Part shown: positions 1 through 4,726 of the stretch, piece by piece
Layout: each line of letters opens with the position of its first letter
How positions within the stretch are numbered: the first letter of the stretch is position 1
Assembly: GCA_030619585.1 (NCBI GenBank)
Contig: JAUXBD010000045.1
Location: 1 to 7,942 of the forward strand
Direction: 5' to 3'
DNA length: 7,942 bases
Source of the DNA: Desulfobacteraceae bacterium
GTDB taxonomy: Bacteria > Desulfobacterota > Desulfobacteria > Desulfobacterales > SURF-7
The notes under the pieces: model-generated
Seen by the model: only the letters and a program-made list of their open reading frames with translations
Database searches by the model: none
What the model was told of the DNA's origin: nothing
Translations under genes and position numbers: made by a program

Positions 1-247
1 CGGCATATGGCACCAGAGGAAGAATGTTAAGGTCGATCCGCTCCAGGCCTGTTGTGGGTCCCTGGAAATAACCATGATCCACAGCCAGCATAACCGTGCG
101 TCCTGATTCAGCATTAAAAATTCTGGAAAGCCTGTTTTTCATCCCCCAATCAAGTGAGTTTGAGCCTTTGAGAAAAAAACCTTCCGTTTTTTGAGGTACG
201 TCTGTGTAAAAATTCTTTGCTTCTTTTACTCCGTCCAGATCTGCCAT
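1..247 (-). CDS. lsrF: LsrF-like class I aldolase/thiolase, N-terminal part (runs off left edge)
   Basis: The 82 visible residues closely resemble the N-terminus of LsrF (DhnA/class I aldolase family): MADLDGVKEAKNF, then SLDWGMKNRLSRIFN, TVMLAVDHGYFQGPTTGLER and IDLNILPLVPYA. In enteric bacteria LsrF is a cytoplasmic enzyme that transfers the acetyl group of 3-hydroxy-5-phosphonooxypentane-2,4-dione to CoA in autoinducer-2 breakdown. The visible DHGYFQGPTTGLE stretch is the conserved first active-site strand/loop of the family; the Schiff-base lysine lies in the missing part. The start ATG (245-247) is preceded by a good Shine-Dalgarno AGGAGA (256-261). It is the third gene of a same-strand series after the aldolase-dehydrogenase fusion and the VOC gene. 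No lsrK, lsrR or transporter gene is visible, so the true substrate may be another phosphorylated keto compound; related DhnA enzymes also act as fructose-bisphosphate aldolase or in the DKFP route. Family assignment is strong, substrate is inference. Confidence 0.9.
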   Translation of the reverse strand, partial: MADLDGVKEAKNFYTDVPQKTEGFFLKGSNSLDWGMKNRLSRIFNAESGRTVMLAVDHGYFQGPTTGLERIDLNILPLVPYA

Positions 248-308
248 TTTTAAAATCTCCTCTTTATATTTTTGTTATCAAATTTGTTTAAAATGACAAA
301 ATGCCTTT

Positions 309-357
309 AATTCCAGAATTTCAGCATTCCAGAATTATAGTCCCGCTGCAAGCGGGA
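309..357. repeat. REP-like palindromic cluster between the VOC and lsrF-like genes
   Basis: Two copies of the interrupted palindrome AATTC-CA-GAATT-like motif occur at 309-320 and 326-336 (ATTCCAGAATT, period 16). They are followed by a perfect 7-bp stem with a 3-nt loop, TCCCGCT-GCA-AGCGGGA (341-357). The GC-rich stem stands out in AT-rich surroundings. In the minus-strand mRNA the stem is followed by CUAUAAUUCUGG, which is not a U-tract, so it is unlikely to be a complete terminator of the operon. It could be an mRNA-stabilising or REP-type element. It sits in the 127-nt gap (248-374), which otherwise holds only the lsrF-like ribosome binding site. Confidence 0.55.
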
Positions 358-374
358 TCCAATTTTTGTTATTC

Positions 375-758
375 TTATATACTTTCTTTTATTTCAAACA
401 GATTTTCATCATAATCTTTTATAAACACCAGAATATTATCTCCTTTTGGTATTTTAATTATATCCACATGGTTTTCCGAACATCTTTGCAAAAAAAGGCT
501 CATACCTTTGATATTAAGGCACACATGGCTCACTCTTTTTTCTACAAAATCGCTTCTTTCAGAAATAAAAATCTCAAACCTTATGTTTTCATCTCCATAA
601 TTGATCACCTGATACTCATTATCCAGATTAAAAATCTTTTTTGACAGATCTGATGAAATGACCTTTGACTGCAACTTTTCAAGATCAAGCACATCCTTAT
701 AGAACTGGTCGCTTTTTTCCTCCGAACTGCAAACAAGTGCCACATGATTTAAAAACAT
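375..758 (-). CDS. VOC/glyoxalase-fold family protein
   Basis: This 127-residue protein has the size and paired beta-alpha-beta-beta-beta layout of a two-module vicinal oxygen chelate protein (glyoxalase I, methylmalonyl-CoA epimerase, dioxygenase superfamily). Module one starts LNHVALVC and ends RFEIFI; module two starts VSHVCLNI and ends ENLFEIKE. The four usual metal-ligand positions appear filled: H5, E62, H78 and E122, so it is probably a metal-dependent enzyme and not a degenerate binding protein. The start ATG (756-758) has AAAGGA at 764-769. It is cytoplasmic, with no signal or membrane segment. Lying between two aldolase genes, it could process an aldehyde, keto sugar or epimerisable intermediate of the same pathway; the sequence does not define the substrate. 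The gene is separated from the fusion gene by 186 nt almost filled with 9-bp repeats that could influence its translation. Confidence 0.85.
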   Translation of the reverse strand: MFLNHVALVCSSEEKSDQFYKDVLDLEKLQSKVISSDLSKKIFNLDNEYQVINYGDENIRFEIFISERSDFVEKRVSHVCLNIKGMSLFLQRCSENHVDIIKIPKGDNILVFIKDYDENLFEIKESI

Positions 759-772
759 AGCATTCCTTTCAG

Positions 773-817
773 TTAGTTGAATTGGTCTAATTAGTTGAAT
801 TAGTTCTATTAGTTAAT
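773..817 (-). repeat. Left array: five 9-bp units, inverted relative to the right array
   Basis: Five consecutive 9-mers read on the plus strand as TTAGTTGAA, TTGGTCTAA, TTAGTTGAA, TTAGTTCTA and TTAGTTAAT. On the minus strand these match the unit TTCAACTAA. This array is the opposite orientation of the longer array at 855-944, and 37 nt separate the two. The array ends three bases before the Shine-Dalgarno AAAGGA of the VOC gene. Confidence 0.85.
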
Positions 818-854
818 AAGGAAATAGAATCAATTTTAAAACTGCCAAAACCAC

Positions 855-944
855 TTCAACCAATCAAACTAATTTAACCAACCCAACCGCCCCAGCCAAT
901 TTAACCAACCCGACCAATTTAACTAATGCAACCAACCCAACCGG
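855..944 (+). repeat. Right array: ten 9-bp units ending at the aldolase stop codon
   Basis: Ten consecutive 9-mers with consensus YYYAACCAA: TTCAACCAA (855), TCAAACTAA, TTTAACCAA, CCCAACCGC, CCCAGCCAA, TTTAACCAA, CCCGACCAA, TTTAACTAA, TGCAACCAA and CCCAACCGG (ending at 944). The next base is the first of the aldolase stop codon complement (945-947), so the array abuts the coding region exactly. In the operon mRNA this array is rich in G and U (consensus UUGGUURRR), and the following left array is its approximate complement, so a long G-U-containing hairpin is possible. Confidence 0.88.
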
Positions 945-3047
945 TTAACGCGGCGAAGCTGCAGGCACCCCGCCGTCAACCGGCAGGGTCGCCCCGGTGG
1001 TCGGGGTTTGCTCACTCGCAAAAAACACAACTGCGTTACCCACATGTTCTGCACTAACAGAAACCTTTAAAAGATTTCTTTTACGGTAGTACTCTTTTAA
1101 GCCTTCGGGATCAAGCCCCCGGGACTTCATCCTGTCCGGCCCTATAAGATCCCAGAGCTTTGAAGAAACCTCTTTATCACCGAAGACCGCATCCGGATTT
1201 ATCATATTCACACGCACCTCTATTTCAGCAAGCTCCAGGGCAGCGATTCTTGATATCTGGTGGGCTCCTGCTTTAGAAGCGCTGTATGCTCCAAAGGCCG
1301 CCCCGGGGTCAAAAACATTTTTTGAACTGATAACAACTACGTTACCCCCGGTGCCCTGTCTTCTGAAAACAGGAATGGAAGCCTTGATGGTATTGAATGT
1401 CCCGATAAGGTTGACTGCAATTGCCTGGTTTAATTTTTCAGGTTCAAGGTTTTCGATTGTTGCAACATGGGCAATTCCGGCATTTGGCACCAGAATGTCG
1501 ATGCCCCCTACCCTCACGGACACCTCTTCAATGGCTTTTTCAACAGAAGGAAAATCAGTAACATCAAAAGCTATGCTCTCCACACAACCCTGCCCGTATC
1601 TTTGAGTAAGGATGGCGTGGACCTTTTTCAAGGTGGGCTCGTCAATATCAGATATTACGGAAATAGCGCCTGCAGCTATCAACCTGTCTGCAATACCGAA
1701 ACCGATTGCACCTGCTGCGCCCGTAACCAGCGCCACCTGCCCTTGCAATGGCAGGACAGAATCAACCTGTATTTTTTTCTGCTGAAGACTCCAGTACTCA
1801 AGATCAAAAACATGGGAATCAGAAACAGGCAGATAGTCTCCCATTGCACTGGCCTTTAATTTTGCAAAAATATTATGCTCGAAAATGTCAGCTGCTACCC
1901 TGGCTGATTTTCGCGAAAAGCCAAGAGTAACAAGCCCGATACCTGCCACAAGAAACACTCTTGGAAAAGGATCAAGCTTTTCCACTTCAATACCTCTGGC
2001 GCTTACCTGCTCATCAAAGTAGATATCGTAGCTGTCTATATATGCTTTGACAGATTCTTTGACAATTTCCTGAAGCTCTTTGTTATCTTCCGGTATGTGG
2101 TCAATGTATACGGCTGTATTTTTTGTCCTGGTCACGTGGTCTGGAGTAAGCACTCCTGACTTGCATATTTCACGTGCATGTTTTGAAAAAGATGCTTTTA
2201 TGATTTCAGGAGAATTATTTATATGCGTATAAAACCTGCGAAGTCTGCCCTCCTTGTCATTATGCGCACATGCGCCTCGAATGGTTTGGGCAACTTTTGC
2301 TGTTTTATGCACCTGATTTTCGTTTATAACAGAACCGTCATCTTCTTTTTTTCCGGCATCTATATTACTGTTTATAAACTGTTCTGCCCTATTCACATAC
2401 TCCCTCATCAATTCATAGGATTTTTTTGCATCATTGTGGAATGTGAATATGCCGTGGTTGATAATAACAATTGCTTCAAGGTCGGGTCTTTGTTCATAAA
2501 TTCGGGCAACTACTTTGGCAAGGGGCAGTCCCGGCATTTTATATGGAAGAACACCCACCTTTGAACCAAGAGCCTTTTTAATAATATCTTCTCCGTTTTT
2601 CCTGTTTGTCAGGGTGAGGATGTTGTCAGCATGTGTATGATCAACATATTTGTGCGGCAAAAAAGCATGGAGAAGGGTCTCAACAGAAGGATCAGGAGAT
2701 TTTGCATCAATTTTATGCACCAGCAGCTGGTTTTCCATCTCTTCATCAGCTATGTTTTCAAGCCCTTTAAGCCTTTGAAGAAAATTCAAGTCAAGACCGC
2801 AAAATCCCTCCGGCCCTATTGTTTCAAGATCATGGCCGCTTCCCTTGATAAACAGTACATCCTGATCATCTCCCAAGATGTTTTTTACTTTAAGTTTTAC
2901 AGATGTATTGCCGCCCCCGTGCAGAACAAGATTTGAATCCTTGCCGATCAATCGGGATGTATATACTCGAAGAGCCAGCTCGTAAGGTATATCAGGATAT
3001 TCATCTATCAGCTCTTTTTCTTCATTCTCATCAAACAAACTATTCAT
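945..3047 (-). CDS. Bifunctional class II aldolase / short-chain dehydrogenase (RhaD-ADH type)
   Basis: The 700-residue protein fuses two enzymes. The N-terminal class II aldolase/adducin domain (about 1-230, with a linking region to about 430) has the phosphate-binding HGGGNTSVK (43-51) and zinc ligands H137 and H139 in DHTHADN plus H198 in INHGIF. The C-terminal short-chain dehydrogenase (about 434-695) has TGAAGAIG (442-449), NAG (522-524), catalytic Ser at 574/575 and YSASK (Y588, K592). An acidic residue after strand two (VISDID, D467) suggests NAD(H). Length and order fit the bifunctional rhamnulose-1-phosphate aldolase/lactaldehyde dehydrogenase family, in which the aldolase would release dihydroxyacetone phosphate and an aldehyde for the dehydrogenase. 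The ATG at 3045-3047 follows GGAG seven bases upstream. It is the first gene of the probable operon, with a promoter at 3117-3145. No rhamnose isomerase or kinase is visible, so rhamnose as substrate is not established; another deoxy-sugar phosphate is possible. Confidence 0.92.
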   Translation of the reverse strand: MNSLFDENEEKELIDEYPDIPYELALRVYTSRLIGKDSNLVLHGGGNTSVKLKVKNILGDDQDVLFIKGSGHDLETIGPEGFCGLDLNFLQRLKGLENIADEEMENQLLVHKIDAKSPDPSVETLLHAFLPHKYVDHTHADNILTLTNRKNGEDIIKKALGSKVGVLPYKMPGLPLAKVVARIYEQRPDLEAIVIINHGIFTFHNDAKKSYELMREYVNRAEQFINSNIDAGKKEDDGSVINENQVHKTAKVAQTIRGACAHNDKEGRLRRFYTHINNSPEIIKASFSKHAREICKSGVLTPDHVTRTKNTAVYIDHIPEDNKELQEIVKESVKAYIDSYDIYFDEQVSARGIEVEKLDPFPRVFLVAGIGLVTLGFSRKSARVAADIFEHNIFAKLKASAMGDYLPVSDSHVFDLEYWSLQQKKIQVDSVLPLQGQVALVTGAAGAIGFGIADRLIAAGAISVISDIDEPTLKKVHAILTQRYGQGCVESIAFDVTDFPSVEKAIEEVSVRVGGIDILVPNAGIAHVATIENLEPEKLNQAIAVNLIGTFNTIKASIPVFRRQGTGGNVVVISSKNVFDPGAAFGAYSASKAGAHQISRIAALELAEIEVRVNMINPDAVFGDKEVSSKLWDLIGPDRMKSRGLDPEGLKEYYRKRNLLKVSVSAEHVGNAVVFFASEQTPTTGATLPVDGGVPAASPR

Positions 3048-3116
3048 CTCGTTTCTCCAAATGGCAACTGTATTTTGTGCAGTGAAATGAAACTGCCGGA
3101 GTTGGAATAGACTGTT

Positions 3117-3145
3117 TTTATATTAAATTTTGCACAAAATTGCAA
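3117..3145 (-). promoter_or_regulatory. Probable sigma70 promoter of the aldolase operon
   Basis: On the minus strand a -35-like TTGCAA (3140-3145; 4 of 6 to TTGACA) and a -10-like TATAAA (3117-3122; 5 of 6 to TATAAT) are separated by exactly 17 bp. Transcription would begin near 3110, giving a leader of about 62 nt before the ATG at 3047. The assignment rests on pattern match only; the surroundings are AT-rich, which raises the chance of a fortuitous match. Confidence 0.6.
3126..3141. promoter_or_regulatory. Palindromic operator candidate in the promoter spacer
   Basis: AATTTTG-CA-CAAAATT is a perfect palindrome with 7-bp arms and a 2-bp centre, lying between the -35 and -10 elements. A dimeric repressor bound here would block RNA polymerase. 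No regulator gene is present in the window to pair with it. Confidence 0.5.
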
Positions 3146-3286
3146 CCGATAAATAATATATATAAATCTTGCAAAAACAAATTCGGTTTCACTGCACCAT
3201 ATATACTGCTGAGGAGAGTTTTTTATTAACCAGGACAACTTGAAACATCTGGGAAAACGATTTTTTGATTATGTAAAAGATTTTTA

Positions 3287-4258
3287 TCAAGACCTTTCCT
3301 CAATATTTTGAATAGCCTCCATTGCAGCTTCTTTTATTTCAATGCTGTATGGACCTCCAAAAATAGATTGAAGTTCCGATACTATTTTTGGGGTTCCTGA
3401 TGCTCCTATGATATAAATAACATCCCCTTTTACCTGATCATTCAGGTCATGAAATCTCTTCCACAGAGGATCCACAACTTTGCCGGCCAGGTCTATATTA
3501 TGTTCAATTACATTTTCCATGGCTACCATTGCACCAAGGCGTACAGACCATTTTTCATTAACCAGCATGTCTATAAACGCTGGGAAAATTGCCTTCTTTT
3601 TAAGCATCATTTCCGCTACTTTTGAGGCCTTACCTTCACCAACCAGACTTTCAAGGGATGATACGCCGAGTTTTTCAGAATCACGATCACTCAGAATTTT
3701 AATGATTTCCAGGACATCTGTCTGACCTGTCCACCTGAAGTCATCATCAAGAAGAACAGTGGGAGCAGACAACACACTGTCCTGTTGCGCTGTCTCATGG
3801 AAAAGAGTTCCGTCAATTATGACAAGCTTGACTAGATCATTTGCAAATGCAAGAGGGAGAAGCTTTTTTACAGTAGCAGGACAGAACGGGCAGTGCTGAG
3901 AAACATACACCTTCAGAGATGCAGGCAGGTTTATGCTGTCTGCTTGTTTTTGTATTGTATCAGTTATGCCGGCGGAACTGTTTTCAAGTAAACACAGTGC
4001 ATCCAAAAACGGTTCAAGTTCCGTACCGAGCGGAACCCCATGATAAATCACTCTTTTATCGATCTTAATATATGGAAGCTGCGTATCTTCATCTTTTTTT
4101 TTATTTACGGCTATCTTCGGAGCCGTTTTAGTCAGCTCTTCACAAAAACGGCTTAACTCTTCACTGCGTTTATCTTCTGTCAAGACGAGATCAATACCGA
4201 TATCTGAAGTTAATTCGCTGTTAAACTTTTCAATCTTTTCCTTCTCACTTGAATTCAT
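3287..4258 (-). CDS. Glutaredoxin/PDO-like redox protein with C-terminal HEAT-like repeats
   Basis: The 323-residue protein looks like a tandem thioredoxin-fold region fused to a helical repeat domain. Residues about 1-92 resemble a degenerate first thioredoxin fold, as in the AhpF N-terminal domain and archaeal protein disulfide oxidoreductases. It ends in YHGVPLGTELEPFLDAL, similar to the strand-helix end of those domains, and has no CXXC. Residues about 114-190 form the active fold with C123-P-F-C126 in SQHCPFCPATVK and the cis-proline P166 in SAPTV. Residues about 206-320 are alpha-helical pairs of HEAT/armadillo character (FPAFIDMLVNEKWSVRLGAM, then DQVKGDVIYIIGASG). No signal peptide, so it is probably a cytoplasmic dithiol-disulfide oxidoreductase with a docking domain for a partner protein. 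The ATG at 4256-4258 has only a weak GAAG upstream. It is 239 nt from the aldolase operon, and I see no clear terminator in that gap. The partner is unknown. Confidence 0.8.
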   Translation of the reverse strand: MNSSEKEKIEKFNSELTSDIGIDLVLTEDKRSEELSRFCEELTKTAPKIAVNKKKDEDTQLPYIKIDKRVIYHGVPLGTELEPFLDALCLLENSSAGITDTIQKQADSINLPASLKVYVSQHCPFCPATVKKLLPLAFANDLVKLVIIDGTLFHETAQQDSVLSAPTVLLDDDFRWTGQTDVLEIIKILSDRDSEKLGVSSLESLVGEGKASKVAEMMLKKKAIFPAFIDMLVNEKWSVRLGAMVAMENVIEHNIDLAGKVVDPLWKRFHDLNDQVKGDVIYIIGASGTPKIVSELQSIFGGPYSIEIKEAAMEAIQNIEERS

Positions 4259-4306
4259 ATAAATCTTCGGTATTATCCGTTTATTTAATTACCGCATTAA
4301 CCATTT

Positions 4307-4342
4307 CATTATTATGGTCATTATTATGGTCATTATTATGGT
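4307..4342. repeat. Three perfect copies of a 12-bp tandem repeat
   Basis: CATTATTATGGT occurs three times without gaps. It lies 49-84 bp upstream of the redox/HEAT gene start, in its probable leader or promoter region. Perfect copies suggest recent slippage; copy number could vary between strains. Confidence 0.9.
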
Positions 4343-4405
4343 ATTGATAAACATTATAAAAAAAACTGGGTATGCAGTTTGCTCAACCCAATTTTAGCTA
4401 ACTAA

Positions 4406-4419
4406 TTGATATTTATCAA
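4406..4419. promoter_or_regulatory. Perfect FNR-type binding site (TTGAT-N4-ATCAA)
   Basis: TTGATATTTATCAA matches the canonical FNR half-site pair at all ten specified positions and is also a 6-2-6 palindrome. CRP/FNR-family regulators recognise this pattern in anaerobic metabolism genes. It lies in the divergent region between the redox/HEAT gene and the flavoprotein gene, inside the MITE-like element. A TATAAT on each side is roughly 64-67 bp from the box centre to the implied start site: 4465-4470 on plus and 4353-4358 on minus. Either gene could therefore be the target, but neither TATAAT has a good -35. Binding is inferred. Confidence 0.5.
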
Positions 4420-4442
4420 ACAATTATCATCAAACCGACGAC

Positions 4443-4470
4443 GTGAAAAAAGAATAAATAATCGTATAAT
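4443..4470 (+). promoter_or_regulatory. Possible plus-strand promoter with consensus -10
   Basis: A perfect TATAAT (4465-4470) is preceded at 16 bp by GTGAAA (4443-4448; 4 of 6 to TTGACA). The implied start near 4477 would leave a leader of about 250 nt before the flavoprotein ATG. The poor -35 would fit an activator-dependent promoter such as one using the upstream FNR-type box. In AT-rich DNA a chance TATAAT is also plausible. Confidence 0.3.
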
Positions 4471-4712
4471 ATCAAAGAGTTGGTGACACCATAGTTGAGT
4501 AAAGTGCATACCCGGTTAAAAAAATAGCAGACGAGAATACAAAATGCAATAAATTGATGCCGATCTGAATATTTGCTTGATTTTCATTATGAAAGCTTGA
4601 TAACTAGACATTTGTACTGTTTTGAATATTTTGACCACATGGGAAAAAACTTGGTTCAATTGGTTTCATTCTTCACTGTGTTAACCAATCAGACAATAAT
4701 TCCTAAATAACC

Positions 4713-4719
4713 GGGAGGT
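4713..4719 (+). promoter_or_regulatory. Strong ribosome binding site fixing the flavoprotein start
   Basis: GGGAGGT lies seven bases before the ATG at 4727-4729. It is the strongest Shine-Dalgarno in the window and settles the start codon. Confidence 0.85.
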
Positions 4720-4726
4720 AAGCAAG

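Larger units (their letters stand above)
3077..3197. repeat. 11-bp perfect inverted repeat enclosing the aldolase promoter
   Basis: GTGCAGTGAAA (3077-3087) is repeated as its exact reverse complement TTTCACTGCAC (3187-3197). The left copy overlaps ATTTTGTGCA (3072-3081), which is itself the exact reverse complement of TGCACAAAAT (3131-3140). The left arm can therefore pair with either of two partners. The inner pair belongs to the spacer palindrome of the promoter. I see no matching target-site duplication outside the arms, so regulatory sites or alternative structures are more likely than a transposon. Confidence 0.6.
4364..4517. mobile_element. Candidate MITE-like element with 23-bp terminal inverted repeats
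   Basis: The left end (4364-4386, beginning AACTGGGTATGC) and the reverse complement of the right end (4495-4517, beginning AACCGGGTATGC) agree at 20 of 23 positions. The homology stops abruptly inside, as expected of transposon ends and unlike a simple hairpin. Both ends abut A-runs (4358-4363 outside left, 4518-4524 outside right), compatible with a target-site duplication of about six A residues, although poly-A makes this ambiguous. The 154-bp element has no room for a transposase, so it would be non-autonomous. The parent insertion sequence family cannot be named from the sequence alone. Confidence 0.5.
4259..4726. other. 468-bp AT-rich divergent intergenic region
   Basis: This gap separates the minus-strand redox/HEAT gene from the plus-strand flavoprotein gene. 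From left to right it holds a triplicated 12-mer (4307-4342), a MITE-like element bounded by inverted repeats (4364-4517) with a perfect FNR-type box (4406-4419) and a consensus TATAAT (4465-4470), and then a stretch to the flavoprotein ribosome binding site. The last stretch has only small motifs: a 7-bp direct repeat GCTTGAT (4575-4581, 4595-4601), a TTGACC (4631-4636) without a convincing -10, and a 7-bp inverted repeat ATTGGTT/AACCAAT (4659-4665, 4683-4689). No convincing ORF is present. Confidence 0.7.

Noticed and set aside
341..357. GC-rich hairpin as a rho-independent terminator of the operon
   Set aside because: In the minus-strand transcript it is not followed by a U-tract. The plus side has a weak T-rich stretch but no gene there to terminate.
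366..644. Plus-strand 92-codon ORF antisense to the VOC gene
   Set aside because: Low-complexity F/I/K-rich product in AT-rich DNA, opposite a gene with a clear VOC motif pattern; no ribosome binding site.
855..944. CRISPR array or coding tripeptide repeat
   Set aside because: Units are 9 bp without spacers, and the array lies after a stop codon with no reading frame that continues either neighbour.
2223..2936. Plus-strand ORFs of about 100 codons inside the aldolase fusion gene
   Set aside because: They lie opposite a protein with full catalytic motifs, and their products show no family features.
3077..3197. Second small transposon bounded by the 11-bp inverted repeat
   Set aside because: The arms are short, no target duplication is visible, and the segment contains the plausible promoter of the aldolase operon.
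3044..3238. Minus-strand 64-codon ORF overlapping the aldolase start by an ATGA-type junction
   Set aside because: It needs a TTG start without a Shine-Dalgarno, and it spans the promoter, its palindrome and the AT-rich leader. The product has no recognisable features, so it is probably chance.
4659..4689. Inverted repeat ATTGGTT/AACCAAT upstream of the flavoprotein as an operator or attenuator
   Set aside because: Seven-base AT-rich arms with a 17-base loop are weak, and no U-tract or promoter is well placed around it.
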